From: Candidatus Proximibacter danicus
GTDB lineage: Bacteria > Pseudomonadota > Gammaproteobacteria > Burkholderiales > Rhodocyclaceae
Assembly: GCA_016710885.1 (NCBI GenBank)
Contig: JADJUC010000027.1
Coordinates: forward strand, 1-64,000
Direction of reading: 5' to 3'
DNA: 64,000 nt
Position 1 is the stretch's first letter; each line of letters opens with the position of its first letter. Of the stretch, positions 34,200 through 43,197 are shown one piece after another. Made by a program: the position numbers and the translations under genes. Below the pieces are notes generated by a model. That model made no database searches, was not told the origin of the DNA, and saw only the letters and a program-made list of their open reading frames with translations.

Positions 34200-34591
34200 T
34201 TCTGGTTGATTCAAGCGTCTGGATTGACTACTTTCGAGGCACGGCAACGCCGCAAACTGAAAAATTGGATGCTGTGCTGGGTGTTGAACCCATTGCTACC
34301 GGCGATTTGATTTTGACCGAGGTGCTGCAAGGGTTTGTGAGCGACCGGGATTTTAACCAAGCCAAAAAGCTGATGGAATCGTTGGTTGTTATTGATCTGG
34401 CGGGACAAGCCGTAGCCATCCAGGCGGCCAAAAATTTTAGAATGCTGCGCTCATTGGGAATTACTGTTCGCAAGACCATAGATACGGTGATCGCGACACG
34501 CTGTATAGAGAAAAAGATGCTTCTCTTGTATAGCGACAGGGACTTCGATCCGTTCGTTCAGCACCTTGGCCTCCGATCAGCGACACCTTGA
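34196..34591 (+). CDS. vapC: VapC-type PIN-domain toxin
   Basis: This 131-residue PIN-domain ribonuclease has all four acidic positions: Asp5 (LVDSSVWIDYF), Glu42 (LTEVLQGF), Asp96 (KTIDTVIAT) and Asp114 (YSDRDFDPF). VapC toxins cleave specific RNAs, often tRNA or 23S rRNA. It begins with GTG overlapping the vapB stop codon. Unlike the HigB, HepT and PIN-like toxins elsewhere in this window, this frame is intact from start to finish. Confidence 0.9.
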   Translation: MILVDSSVWIDYFRGTATPQTEKLDAVLGVEPIATGDLILTEVLQGFVSDRDFNQAKKLMESLVVIDLAGQAVAIQAAKNFRMLRSLGITVRKTIDTVIATRCIEKKMLLLYSDRDFDPFVQHLGLRSATP

Positions 34592-34722
34592 GCTTGACAT
34601 CCCCGTCCTGCTGGGCGCCGCGATTTCGCGCCCGTATGCCAGGTCTCCGCCCGCGCCAATAGCCGCGTGGTTGCTCTCGCCGGCCGACGGCAGGACAATG
34701 CTGCTTTTATCAAAGCTCGCTC

Positions 34723-35052
34723 ATGCCCGCCGCCACCCCGCTGCTTGTCATCACTCACTGCCCCGACCAGGCCACCGCCGATTCGCTCGCGACTGCGCTG
34801 GTCGACTTGCGGCTGGCGGCCTGCGTCAATCTGCTGGCGCCATGCCGCTCGGTCTATCGCTGGCAAGGCGTGGTTGAAAGCGCGGATGAGGTACCGCTGC
34901 TGATCAAGACCACGAGCCAACGCTATGCGGCCCTCGAATCCGAGATTCGCGCGCGCCACCCCTATGAACTTCCGGAGATTGTCGCGATCCCTATCGACAG
35001 GGGCCTGCCGGCCTACCTGCAGTGGCTGACCGACGAAACCCGCCCGGACTGA
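34723..35052 (+). CDS. cutA: CutA1 divalent-cation tolerance protein
   Basis: This 109-residue protein matches CutA1: VITHCPDQATADSLA at the N-terminus, LAACVNLL, the signature SVYRWQGVVESADEVPLLIKT, and HPYELPEIVAIPI near the end. CutA1 is a trimeric, ferredoxin-like-fold protein. It was first linked to copper tolerance in E. coli, although its actual function remains unsettled. It lies 25 bp upstream of dsbD, the same neighbour as in E. coli and many proteobacteria, supporting both calls. Confidence 0.93.
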   Translation: MPAATPLLVITHCPDQATADSLATALVDLRLAACVNLLAPCRSVYRWQGVVESADEVPLLIKTTSQRYAALESEIRARHPYELPEIVAIPIDRGLPAYLQWLTDETRPD

Positions 35053-35077
35053 ACAACGCCAGACGAAACCTGCCGCC

Positions 35078-36913
35078 ATGACCCTGCGCTTCCTACGTTC
35101 CCTGATTCCCGTTTTTCTGTGTCTGGCCAGCCTGACCGGCCCGGCACACGCCGAGGAATTCCTCGACCCGATGGTCGCCTTCAAGCCGACGGCAAAGGCG
35201 CTGGACGGCGAAACCGCCGAGGTGCGCTTTACCATCGCCAAGGGCTATTACCTCTACCGCGACAAGTTCCGGTTCAAGGCCGAGCCGGAGTCAATCACGC
35301 TCGGGCAGGCGCAATACTCCGCCGGCAAGATGAAGAAGGACGATCTCTTCGGCGAGGTTGAGGTTTATTACAAGGAGGCGGTGATCCGCGTGCCGGTCGA
35401 GCGCAACAGTTCCGGTACGCTGCCGCTGACGCTGAAGCTGACTTCGCAGGGCTGCGCCGATGGCGGCATCTGCTACCCGCCGCAGGTGCAGACGGTGAGC
35501 CTGACCCTGCCCGACCCGGCGACTACCCCGGCGGCCAAGCCCATGGTGCAGGCAAGCGCCAAGGCGGGGAGTGGTGTCAACAGCGGTGTCAAAAGTGGCA
35601 CCAGCAGCGGCGACGAAAGCGGGCAGATCACGCAGTTGCTCAAGGACGCCAGCTTCTGGGTGGTCATCGTCAGCTTCTTCGGTTTCGGCCTGCTGCTCTC
35701 GCTGACGCCGTGCGTCTTCCCGATGATTCCCATCCTTTCCGGCATCATCGTCGGCGCCGGCGGCAAAAACAGCCACAAGGTTTCGCACAGCCGCGCCTTC
35801 ATGCTCTCGCTGGCCTACGTGCTGGGCATGGCCATCACCTACGCCGCCGCCGGCATCGCCGCCGGCATGACCGGCACACTGCTCTCGGCGGCACTGCAGA
35901 ACGCCTGGGTGCTGGGCAGCTTTGCGCTGGTCTTCGTGGTGCTTTCGTTTTCGATGTTCGGTTTCTACGAGTTGCAGTTGCCGACCTTCCTGCAAAGCAA
36001 GATGTCGGAGGAAGCCGGGCACCTCAAGGGCGGCTCGCTGCCCGGCGTTACCGCCATGGGCGCGCTGTCGGCGCTGATCGTCGGACCCTGTGTTGCCGCA
36101 CCGCTGGCCGGCGCGCTGCTCTACATCGGCCAGACCGGCGACGCGGTGCTGGGCGGTGTTGCCCTCTTTGTCATGGCCCTCGGCATGGGGGCGCCGCTGC
36201 TGGCGGTGGGCCTCTCGGCCGGAACCATCCTGCCGAAAACCGGCCCGTGGATGGAGGCGGTAAAGAAGGCCTTTGGCGTGATTCTGCTGGCGACGGCCGT
36301 GTGGATGGTCTCGCCGGTGATTCCCGTTGCCGTGCAGATGCTGGCCTGGGCGCTGCTGCTGATTGTGCCGGCCATTTACCTGCACGCGCTGGACCCGCTA
36401 CCGGCTCACGCCAAGGGCTGGCACAAGTTCTGGAAAGGCATCGGCATCGCCATGGTGGTGGCCGGTGCCGCCATGCTGGTCGGCGCCCTCTCGGGCGCGA
36501 AAGACCCGCTGCAGCCGCTTTCCGGCCTGCGTGGCGAGGCGCTGGCGGCCGACACCCGGCACCTGCCGTTCGAGCGGGTCAAGAGCGTCGCCGAGCTGGA
36601 CGCGCGGATTGCCGCTGCCGGCAAACCGGTGATGCTGGATTTCTACGCCGACTGGTGCGTCTCGTGCAAGGAAATGGAGCGCTTCACTTTCTCGGACGCA
36701 CGCGTGCAGCAAAAGCTGGCCGGTACGCTGCTGCTACAGGCCGACGTTACCGCCAACTCCGACGACGACAAGGCGCTGCTCAAGCGCTTCAACCTGTTCG
36801 GACCGCCGGGGATCATCTTTTTCGACAAGGCCGGCAAAGAGATCGACGGTGTACGCGTCGTCGGCTTCCAGAATGCCGAAGCTTTCCTGAATTCGCTAGA
36901 GAAGGCTGGCTAG
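35078..36913 (+). CDS. dsbD: Thiol:disulfide interchange protein DsbD
   Basis: This 611-residue inner-membrane protein moves electrons from cytosolic thioredoxin to periplasmic DsbC-type proteins and cytochrome c maturation. It has a signal peptide (1-25), then a periplasmic alpha domain with its Cys pair in QGCADGGICYPP. The eight-helix beta domain contains the two membrane Cys motifs LTPCVFPMIP and VGPCVAAPLAG. The C-terminal thioredoxin domain has the CVSC motif (Cys527, Cys530; ADWCVSCKEM). All six redox cysteines are present and the length is normal. Confidence 0.95.
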   Translation: MTLRFLRSLIPVFLCLASLTGPAHAEEFLDPMVAFKPTAKALDGETAEVRFTIAKGYYLYRDKFRFKAEPESITLGQAQYSAGKMKKDDLFGEVEVYYKEAVIRVPVERNSSGTLPLTLKLTSQGCADGGICYPPQVQTVSLTLPDPATTPAAKPMVQASAKAGSGVNSGVKSGTSSGDESGQITQLLKDASFWVVIVSFFGFGLLLSLTPCVFPMIPILSGIIVGAGGKNSHKVSHSRAFMLSLAYVLGMAITYAAAGIAAGMTGTLLSAALQNAWVLGSFALVFVVLSFSMFGFYELQLPTFLQSKMSEEAGHLKGGSLPGVTAMGALSALIVGPCVAAPLAGALLYIGQTGDAVLGGVALFVMALGMGAPLLAVGLSAGTILPKTGPWMEAVKKAFGVILLATAVWMVSPVIPVAVQMLAWALLLIVPAIYLHALDPLPAHAKGWHKFWKGIGIAMVVAGAAMLVGALSGAKDPLQPLSGLRGEALAADTRHLPFERVKSVAELDARIAAAGKPVMLDFYADWCVSCKEMERFTFSDARVQQKLAGTLLLQADVTANSDDDKALLKRFNLFGPPGIIFFDKAGKEIDGVRVVGFQNAEAFLNSLEKAG

Positions 36914-37041
36914 CGCTGCCAGTCGCAAGGGCCGCCGCCGCTTGACGTTCGCTTCAGCGCGGATGCCACAATCGGGCGGGGCTGCTAATATCGGCCCAAA
37001 CGTAATATCGATCCACTCGTCTATCCGCAAAGGGAAACAAC

Positions 37042-37974
37042 ATGAGCCAACAGAAATTTCGCCTGGTGACGCGCAGCGACTTCGACGGTCTGGTGTGCGC
37101 CGTACTGCTCAACGAGCTGGACATGATCGACGAGATCAAGTTCGTGCACCCCAAGGACATGCAGGACGGGAAGATCGAGATCACCGATCGCGACATCACC
37201 ACCAACCTGCCCTACGTGCCGGGCGCGCATATCGCCTTTGACCACCACCTGTCGGAAACCATACGCAACACCGGCGAGCGCACGAACCATATCATCGACC
37301 CTGAGGCGCCGTCGGCGGCGCGCGTCGTGTTTGACTACTACGGCGGCAAGAAGGTCTTCCCGACCATCGCCGACGACATGATGGAAGCCGTCGACAAGGC
37401 CGATGCCGCGCAGTTTACGGTGGACGAGATCCTCGAACCGAAGGGCTGGGTACTGCTCAACTATCTGATGGATGCGCGCACCGGTCTTGGCCGCTTCCGC
37501 GAGTTCCGCGTCAGCAACTACAACCTGATGATGGATCTCATCAAGTACTGCCGTAACCACTCCATCGACGAGATTCTCGAACTGCCCGACGTCAAGGAAC
37601 GCGTCGAAACCTACTTCGAACACGATGCGGAAGCGCGTGAGCAGATCCTCGATTGCACAACCGTCTACGGCAACCTCGCCGTGCTCGACCTGCGCAACGA
37701 GGAAACCATCTGGGCCGCCAACCGCTTCCTGGTCTATGCCCTCTACCCCGAAACCAACATTTCCATCCACGTCATGTGGGGCGTGCAGAAACAGAACACC
37801 GTCTTTGCCACCGGCAAGTCGATCCTCGACCGCAGCAGCAAGACCAACGTCGGCGAACTGATGCTGAAATACGGCGGCGGCGGCCACGATGCTGCCGGCA
37901 CGTGCCAGGTTGCCAACGACGAAGCCGAGGCCAAGCTCAAGGAACTGATCGCACAGATCAACGCTGACGGTTGA
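37042..37974 (+). CDS. DHH-family phosphoesterase (exopolyphosphatase-like)
   Basis: This 310-residue protein has DHH phosphoesterase motifs: RSDFDG (Asp13, Asp15), FDHHLSE (Asp67-His68-His69), a middle acidic EAVDKADAAQF motif, and the DHHA1 C-terminal substrate loop YGGGGHDAAGTCQV. Such enzymes hydrolyse oligonucleotides, cyclic dinucleotides or polyphosphate using Mn. The exact substrate cannot be told from sequence. AAAGGGAAACAAC precedes ATG 37042. A strong hairpin terminator follows. Confidence 0.88.
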   Translation: MSQQKFRLVTRSDFDGLVCAVLLNELDMIDEIKFVHPKDMQDGKIEITDRDITTNLPYVPGAHIAFDHHLSETIRNTGERTNHIIDPEAPSAARVVFDYYGGKKVFPTIADDMMEAVDKADAAQFTVDEILEPKGWVLLNYLMDARTGLGRFREFRVSNYNLMMDLIKYCRNHSIDEILELPDVKERVETYFEHDAEAREQILDCTTVYGNLAVLDLRNEETIWAANRFLVYALYPETNISIHVMWGVQKQNTVFATGKSILDRSSKTNVGELMLKYGGGGHDAAGTCQVANDEAEAKLKELIAQINADG

Positions 37975-38040
37975 GCGGAGTGCGAAGCACTCCGTGAGGA
38001 AGTACTCTTGGGGGGCGCTTGATCCGTTGCGGCAAAACGG

Positions 38041-38078
38041 AAAAAACGGCCGGGGTGAAACCACCCCGGCCGTTTTTC
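38041..38078. terminator. Bidirectional intrinsic terminator
   Basis: ACGGCCGGGGTG and its complement CACCCCGGCCGT form a GC-rich stem with a short AAAC-type loop. It is flanked by an A-run on the left and a T-run on the right, so it can end transcription of both the DHH gene and the convergent aminotransferase gene. Confidence 0.9.
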
Positions 38079-38095
38079 TTTCAGGAAAGCAGGTC

Positions 38096-39319
38096 TTAGC
38101 GTTTCACTTTCGCCGCCGCCACATGCTGTGCGGCAATCGCGTGATGCGCCGCAGCTTCTGCGGCGCCCGCCTCGTGCTTGTAGCCCATCTCGCCGAGCAC
38201 GGCCGAGAGTGCCGACAGCACCAGCAGCACATTCTCCTGCCGGCTCGAATACCCCATCAGGCCGAAGCGCCAGATCTTGCCGGCGAGCGGGCCAAGGCCA
38301 GCACCGATCTCGATGTTGTAGTCGAGGAGCAGGGACTTGCGCACGGCAAGATCGTCGACCCCTGCCGGAATGTAGACCGAGTTCAGCTGTGGCAGGCGCG
38401 CTTCCGGCTTGACCAGATAGCTCAACCCCATCGCCTCAAGACCGGCTTTCAGTGCCTCGTGGTTGCGACGGTGACGTTCCCACGCATTCTCCAGCCCCTC
38501 TTCCTTGAGCAGTAGCAAGGCTTCATGCAGGGCATAGAGGCTGTTGCCGGGCGCCGTGTGGTGGTAGGTACGCGCGGTTTCGCCCCAGTAGGCAAGCACC
38601 AGGTTGAGGTCCATGAACCAGCTCTGCACCTTGCCCTTCGTGCGTGCCTTCACCTTGGCAATGACGCGCTCGGAAAAACTGACCGGCGACAGGCCGGGGG
38701 TGCAGGACAGGCACTTCTGGCTGCCGGAATAGGTGGCATCGGCCTGCCAGGCATCGAGCAGCACCGGGGTGCCGCCGAGCGAGGTCACACAGTCGACGAT
38801 AGTCAGCGCGCCGTGCTGGCGTGCCAGATCGCACAGCGCCTGCGCGTCGGACTGGGCGCCGGTTGAGGTTTCCGCGTGCACAAAGGCAACGATCTTCGTA
38901 TCCGGGTTGGCCTTGAGCAAGGCTTCGAGCTTGTTCGGGTCAACCGGCTCGCCCCAGGTTTCTTCGAGCACCACCGGAACGCCGCCGCAGCGTTCTACGT
39001 TCTCCAGCATGCGCCCGCCGAAAACGCCGTTGCGGCAGACAATGACCTTGTCACCCGGCTCGACCAGATTGACGAAGCAGGCTTCCATGCCCACCGAGCC
39101 CGGCCCGGACATCGGGAAAGTCAGCGGGTTGGTGGTCTGGTAGGCATAGCGCATCAACTCCTTCAGCTCTTCCATCATCGTCACGAAGGCCGGGTCGAGG
39201 TAGCCGATGGCCGGCTGGGCCAGCGCCGTCATCACGCGCGGATTCATGTCGGAAGGGCCGGGGCCGAGCAGGGTACGGCGCGGTGGGTGGAAAGAGGTGA
39301 TGCGTTTGGTTTGGGTCAT
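38096..39319 (-). CDS. PLP-dependent alanine/serine-glyoxylate aminotransferase family protein
   Basis: This 407-residue fold-type I aminotransferase has LLGPGPSDMNPRV near the N-terminus, SGPGSVGMEA as phosphate-binding loop, DCVTSLGG with the ring-stacking Asp, and SGSQKCLSCTPG with the PLP lysine (Lys202). These fit the serine-glyoxylate/alanine-glyoxylate aminotransferase class V group, including serine-pyruvate and (S)-ureidoglycine relatives; I cannot choose the substrate. The last 25 residues are unusually rich in Ala and His. It is monocistronic between two terminated units. Confidence 0.88.
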   Translation of the reverse strand: MTQTKRITSFHPPRRTLLGPGPSDMNPRVMTALAQPAIGYLDPAFVTMMEELKELMRYAYQTTNPLTFPMSGPGSVGMEACFVNLVEPGDKVIVCRNGVFGGRMLENVERCGGVPVVLEETWGEPVDPNKLEALLKANPDTKIVAFVHAETSTGAQSDAQALCDLARQHGALTIVDCVTSLGGTPVLLDAWQADATYSGSQKCLSCTPGLSPVSFSERVIAKVKARTKGKVQSWFMDLNLVLAYWGETARTYHHTAPGNSLYALHEALLLLKEEGLENAWERHRRNHEALKAGLEAMGLSYLVKPEARLPQLNSVYIPAGVDDLAVRKSLLLDYNIEIGAGLGPLAGKIWRFGLMGYSSRQENVLLVLSALSAVLGEMGYKHEAGAAEAAAHHAIAAQHVAAAKVKR

Positions 39320-39363
39320 GGCAGCGTTTTCAGAGACAGGGAAAGCCGCAGTTTAGAGCGAAT

Positions 39364-39663
39364 TCAGTCGGTTTCGCCATCCACACGCTGCGCGGCCTGC
39401 TGATAAACCAGACCCTTGTCACGCTTGCCAACCGCAACCACGGTAACCGTCACAATGTCATCGGCCACTTGATACACCAAGCGATAACCCGAGGTTCTCA
39501 ACTTGATCTTGTAGCAGTTGGGCATCCCGTGCAGCAGCGCAGACGGAACACGCGGCATTTCCAGTCGACGCAGCAGCACCTTTTTGAATTGGGCACGAAC
39601 GGAACCGTCGAGATCCTCCCACTCCGCCCAGGCCGATTTTCGAAATTCGAGCCTATAACGCAT
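39364..39663 (-). CDS. RelE/ParE-superfamily toxin
   Basis: This 99-residue toxin starts RYRLEFRKSAWAEWEDLD and continues VRAQFKKVLLRRLE. It has HGMPNCYKIKLRTSGYRLVYQV and ends in VVAVGKRDK, the RelE fold with its conserved Lys/Arg surface (KIKLRTSGYRLVYQ). RelE-type toxins cut mRNA on the ribosome. ATG 39663 is inside the antitoxin's last codons (11-base overlap); longer readings would only overlap the antitoxin further. The frame is intact. Confidence 0.9.
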   Translation of the reverse strand: MRYRLEFRKSAWAEWEDLDGSVRAQFKKVLLRRLEMPRVPSALLHGMPNCYKIKLRTSGYRLVYQVADDIVTVTVVAVGKRDKGLVYQQAAQRVDGETD

Positions 39664-39898
39664 CCGGATCAACCTCGATGGTCGGCTCGCTCGCACGCGC
39701 CCGCACCAACTCGGCAAGATCCAGATCGTCCAATCGCTCCATCATGGCTGCAAAGGTAGCGGCGGGCACCAGATATGCGGCCGGCCGGTTGTGGTTGAGC
39801 ACCGCAACCGGCGCACCCTTGGCTTTTTCGATGACAGCGCTCGGGCTTTGCTTGAGTTCCGTAACGCTGACCGAGGTTCTAGCAAGCAGGTTTTCCAT
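39653..39898 (-). CDS. Phd/YefM-family antitoxin
   Basis: This 81-residue antitoxin has the Phd/YefM pattern: VSVTELKQSPSAVIEKAKG (DNA-binding part) and APVAVLNHNRPAAYLVPA. An acidic C-terminal region follows (EVDPDAL) that would cover the toxin. I chose ATG 39898, which lies inside the left arm of a perfect palindrome; a TTG at 39910 is an alternative but breaks the family N-terminus. It overlaps the RelE-type toxin by 11 bases, as is usual for the module. Confidence 0.88.
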   Translation of the reverse strand: MENLLARTSVSVTELKQSPSAVIEKAKGAPVAVLNHNRPAAYLVPAATFAAMMERLDDLDLAELVRARASEPTIEVDPDAL

Positions 39899-39940
39899 AA
39901 TTAGCACCAAAAAAAGATCTTTATTAAGTGCTAATTATGG
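39895..39940. promoter_or_regulatory. Operator palindrome of the YefM/RelE-type module
   Basis: CCATAATTAGCAC (39895-39907) and GTGCTAATTATGG (39928-39940) form a perfect 13-bp inverted repeat with a 20-base AT-rich centre. The left arm includes the antitoxin start codon, so bound antitoxin-toxin complex would block both transcription and translation. Confidence 0.8.
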
Positions 39941-39973
39941 CAGGACATCTCCCGAAAGCCAAACGCTCGACGC

Positions 39974-42025
39974 TCACTCCTCCTCGTCGTGGGTCTTGTG
40001 TTGCCCCATCAGTTGCTGCTGAACATTGGCCGGCACCTGTGCGTAGTGGCTGAAGGCCAGGTGGTAGCTGCCCTGGCCGCCGGTCAGCGATTTCAGGCGT
40101 GACTGGTAATCGGTCAGTTCCGCCAGCGGCACCTGCCCGGTAATGGCCGTCATGCCGCCGCGCTGGCCGGTACCGGTGATGTGCCCGCGCTTGCCGGAGA
40201 GGTCACCGGTCAGGTCGCCGATGGCCGCTTCCGGCGAGAGAATTTCGATCTCGACCACCGGCTCCAGCACGATCGGCTGCGCGTTGCGGATGGCATCCAT
40301 CGTCGCCTTGCGGCCGGCGGTAAAGAAAGCCACTTCCTTGCCATCGACCGAGTGCGTCTTGCCGTCGAACACGGTGACGCGGATGTCCTCGACCGGGAAT
40401 CCAGCGATGACCCCATCGGCCAGCGCCTGACGCACACCCTTCTCGACCGCCGGCATGAAGGTGCCGGGGATGGCGCCGCCCTTCACATGGTCGACAAACT
40501 CGAAACCCGCACCACGTCCCAGCGGCTCGATCTTCAGCGCCACCTCGCCGAACTGGCCGGCACCGCCGCTCTGCTTCTTGTGGCGATAAGTCGTTTCGGC
40601 GTTGCCGGTGATCGTTTCGCGATAGGGAATGCGCGGCGGTTTGGTGTCGAGTTCAAGCTTGTATTGCTGCACCATCTTGGCCAGCTTGGCCTTGAGGTGC
40701 ATGTCGCCGAGGCCGCGCACCACCGTTTCGTTGGTCGTCGGATGACGTTCGATCTGGAAGGTCGGGTCTTCCATGGCCAGCTTGCCGAGGATGTCGAACA
40801 GGCGCTGCTCGTCACCCTTCTTCTTCGTCTCGACCGCGAGGCCGGCCATCGGCAGCGGAAACTCCAGTGCCTTGAGGTGGATGTGGTCCTCATCATGCGA
40901 GTCGTGCAGCACGCAGTCGAATTCCACTTCCTCGACCTTGGCCACGGCGCCGATTTCACCCGGCAGCAGCTCGCTCACTTCGACGGTTTCGGCGCCCTGG
41001 ATGCGATACAAGTGGGCCACCTTGAACGGCTTCTTGCCGTCGCCGACAAAGAGTTGCTGATCCTTCTTCACCGTGCCCTGATGCACGCGGAAGATGCCGA
41101 TCTTGCCCATGTAGGGGTCGATAAGCACCTTGAACACATGCGCCAGCACATGCTTTTCCGGATCGGGCTCAGCCTGGAACGAAACTGATTCACCAGATGA
41201 CTCACCGCGCCAGAACGGCGGCGGATTACCCTCGGCCGGGCTCGGCGCGAGTTTCGCCAGCACATTGAGCAGTTCCGGCATGCCGGCACCCGTTTTGGCC
41301 GAGACAAACAGAATGGGAATCAGATGGCCTTCGCGCAGCGCCTTCTCGAACGGCGCGTGCAGTTCCTCAGGGCTAGGGTCCGTGCCCTCTTCCAGATAGC
41401 GGGCCAGCAGGTCTTCGTCTTCCTCGACAATCTGGTCGATCAGCGCACGGTGTGCGGCTGTAACCGACTCGAAATCGGCATCGCCAGCGTCATGGCTGAG
41501 CACTTCGACCACATCGTGACGGTCATGCGCCGGCAGGTCGAGCAGCATGCACTGCTTGCCAAAACGCTCGCGAATCTCGCCAACCAGCTTGGGCAGATCC
41601 AGATTGTCGCAGTCGATCTTGTTGACCACGATCATCCGGCACAGGCCGCGTTCGCCCGCCCACTTCATCATGCGCTCGGTGTTGAGTTCGATGCCGGTCT
41701 GGGCGTTGATGGTCACCAGCGCCGTATCCACTGCCGCCAACGCACCAATGGCCTGGCCGGCAAAATCCGGGTAGCCCGGCGTATCGGCCAGGTGCACGCG
41801 CACACCAAGCCACTCGAAACTGACCAGTGCGCTGTTCAGCGAATGGCCCAATTCCTTCTCCAGCGGGTCGGCATCGCAGACGGTGCTGCCCTTCTCTACG
41901 CTGCCCTTGCTCTTGATCGCCCCGGTGGCGGCCAGCAGCGCCTCGGCCAGCATGGTCTTGCCAGCGGCTCCGTGGCCGACGAGAGCGATGGAACGGATGT
42001 TGGCGGGGACGAGATTGTTCGCCAT
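39974..42025 (-). CDS. Elongation factor G paralogue (EF-G2-like GTPase)
   Basis: This 683-residue protein has all EF-G domains: G1 GHGAAGKT (about 17-24), G3 DTPGYPDF (about 80-87), G4 NKID (about 134-137), domain II, and the C-terminal domains with VFDGKTHSVDGKE and GHITGTGQRGG. The G3 motif has Tyr where ordinary EF-G has the catalytic His (DTPGHVDF); the same change occurs in EF-G2-type paralogues such as mycobacterial FusA2. It is therefore not the main translocase and its role is uncertain. It sits far from str-operon genes. Confidence 0.88.
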   Translation of the reverse strand: MANNLVPANIRSIALVGHGAAGKTMLAEALLAATGAIKSKGSVEKGSTVCDADPLEKELGHSLNSALVSFEWLGVRVHLADTPGYPDFAGQAIGALAAVDTALVTINAQTGIELNTERMMKWAGERGLCRMIVVNKIDCDNLDLPKLVGEIRERFGKQCMLLDLPAHDRHDVVEVLSHDAGDADFESVTAAHRALIDQIVEEDEDLLARYLEEGTDPSPEELHAPFEKALREGHLIPILFVSAKTGAGMPELLNVLAKLAPSPAEGNPPPFWRGESSGESVSFQAEPDPEKHVLAHVFKVLIDPYMGKIGIFRVHQGTVKKDQQLFVGDGKKPFKVAHLYRIQGAETVEVSELLPGEIGAVAKVEEVEFDCVLHDSHDEDHIHLKALEFPLPMAGLAVETKKKGDEQRLFDILGKLAMEDPTFQIERHPTTNETVVRGLGDMHLKAKLAKMVQQYKLELDTKPPRIPYRETITGNAETTYRHKKQSGGAGQFGEVALKIEPLGRGAGFEFVDHVKGGAIPGTFMPAVEKGVRQALADGVIAGFPVEDIRVTVFDGKTHSVDGKEVAFFTAGRKATMDAIRNAQPIVLEPVVEIEILSPEAAIGDLTGDLSGKRGHITGTGQRGGMTAITGQVPLAELTDYQSRLKSLTGGQGSYHLAFSHYAQVPANVQQQLMGQHKTHDEEE

Positions 42026-42135
42026 TTTTTTCTCCCTGCGAGTGGTTTCATCTGAATTCTACTCCCGCCCCAGAAGGCCGTGGAACGGCTCGCCGTGGTA
42101 CAATTTGCCCCCCCAATCCCTTGATCTGTAAACCA

Positions 42136-42750
42136 ATGTTCTCCGGCATCGTGGCCGCCGTCGGCCGCATCACCCACCTTTCGCCTCGCCTTGACGAAAA
42201 CAACACCGTCCGCCTGACCATCGACGCCGGAACGCTCGGCCTCGACGACGTCGCGCTGGGCGACTCGATCGCCTGCAACGGGGTGTGCCTGACTGTGGTC
42301 GAATTGGAAAAACGCGAGGGCAACAGCTTCCGCGTCGATGTCTCGCCGGAAACGCTGTCGTGCACCGTCGGCCTCGCCGAACCGGGTGAAATCAACATGG
42401 AGAAGGCGCTGCGCCTGTCGGACCGTCTCGGCGGGCACCTCGTTTCCGGCCACGTCGATGGCGTCGGCGAGGTGCTGCGCTTCGATGCTGTCGGTGATAA
42501 TCGCCTGCTCGAAATCCGTGCGCCGCAGGCGCTGGCCAAATACATTGCGAAGAAGGGTTCCGTCACCGTCAATGGCACCAGCCTGACGACCAACGACGTG
42601 CGCGGCACCGACTTCACCATCAACCTGATTCCGCACACGCTGCAGAACACAACGCTTCACCAGATCACGCCCGGCAGCAAGGTCAACCTCGAAGTCGACC
42701 TGATCGCCCGCTACTGCGAACGTCTTCTGAGTTGCCAGGAGAGCGTCTGA
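42136..42750 (+). CDS. ribE: Riboflavin synthase alpha chain
   Basis: This 204-residue enzyme is made of two lumazine-binding barrels. It starts MFSGIVAAVGRI, has GDSIACNGVCLTVVE in the first repeat and the matching KKGSVTVNGTSLT in the second, with SGHVDGVGEV between them. It dismutates two lumazine molecules to riboflavin and a pyrimidine. ATG 42136 begins at the conserved MFSGIV; 15 extra bases are open upstream. It is separated from ribB and ribH by an RHH/PIN-like toxin-antitoxin pair, which appears to have entered between riboflavin genes. Confidence 0.94.
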   Translation: MFSGIVAAVGRITHLSPRLDENNTVRLTIDAGTLGLDDVALGDSIACNGVCLTVVELEKREGNSFRVDVSPETLSCTVGLAEPGEINMEKALRLSDRLGGHLVSGHVDGVGEVLRFDAVGDNRLLEIRAPQALAKYIAKKGSVTVNGTSLTTNDVRGTDFTINLIPHTLQNTTLHQITPGSKVNLEVDLIARYCERLLSCQESV

Positions 42751-42799
42751 GGCGCCCGGTACCACTCCTCCTGGCAGCAAAAACACATAATCGCGTGCT

Positions 42800-42815
42800 A
42801 CACTTGTTTAAGTGT
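42800..42815. promoter_or_regulatory. Short palindrome upstream of the RHH-type antitoxin gene
   Basis: ACACTT-GTTT-AAGTGT is a perfect 6-bp inverted repeat 23 bases before the start codon, between the promoter region and the ribosome site AAGGAA. Position suggests an antitoxin operator. Confidence 0.5.
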
Positions 42816-42838
42816 TATTTTCATCGCAAGGAACAGAA

Positions 42839-43186
42839 ATGGCAGCCACTGTAAATTTCACGGGGTCCGTTGACCGCGATCTTCTGAAGCGCGCCAAGGT
42901 TATTGCTGCCAAGTCGGATACGTCGATCAATGCCTTGTTCAACGCGGAACTCCGCTATCTCGTCGAGACCTTTGAAGCTGCCGAGCGCGGCGGCAATCAG
43001 AATTTCAGGACACTGCTCGATTTTTCGCTGGGTCGAATGGATGATAACGATGCGCTCGCCACCTTGGGCATCGACAATCGAGAAGACCTGTTTCTGCTGA
43101 TGGCACAAGCGCATTTGCCCATGCCGCGCCTGCCTGAAAGCGAAACGCGGATGATGGTCGATAGCCTTCACGCGCTGACTTCCTGA
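42839..43186 (+). CDS. Putative antitoxin of a PIN-like toxin pair
   Basis: This 115-residue protein begins MAATVNFTGSVDRDLLKRAKVIAAKSD and reads like a ribbon-helix-helix DNA-binding start (a beta strand, then two helices: VDRDLLKRAKVIA and SINALFNAELRYL). A longer C-terminal part with LATLGIDNREDLFLL follows. AAGGAA before ATG 42839 sets the start. It ends 11 bases upstream of a PIN-like gene and carries an operator-like palindrome in its leader, so an antitoxin role is likely. The frame is intact while the partner is frameshifted. Confidence 0.72.
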   Translation: MAATVNFTGSVDRDLLKRAKVIAAKSDTSINALFNAELRYLVETFEAAERGGNQNFRTLLDFSLGRMDDNDALATLGIDNREDLFLLMAQAHLPMPRLPESETRMMVDSLHALTS

Positions 43187-43197
43187 GCAGTGGGTTG

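Noticed and set aside
42026..42135. FMN riboswitch upstream of ribE
   Set aside because: Only 110 bases are available and the conserved RFN segments are not present.
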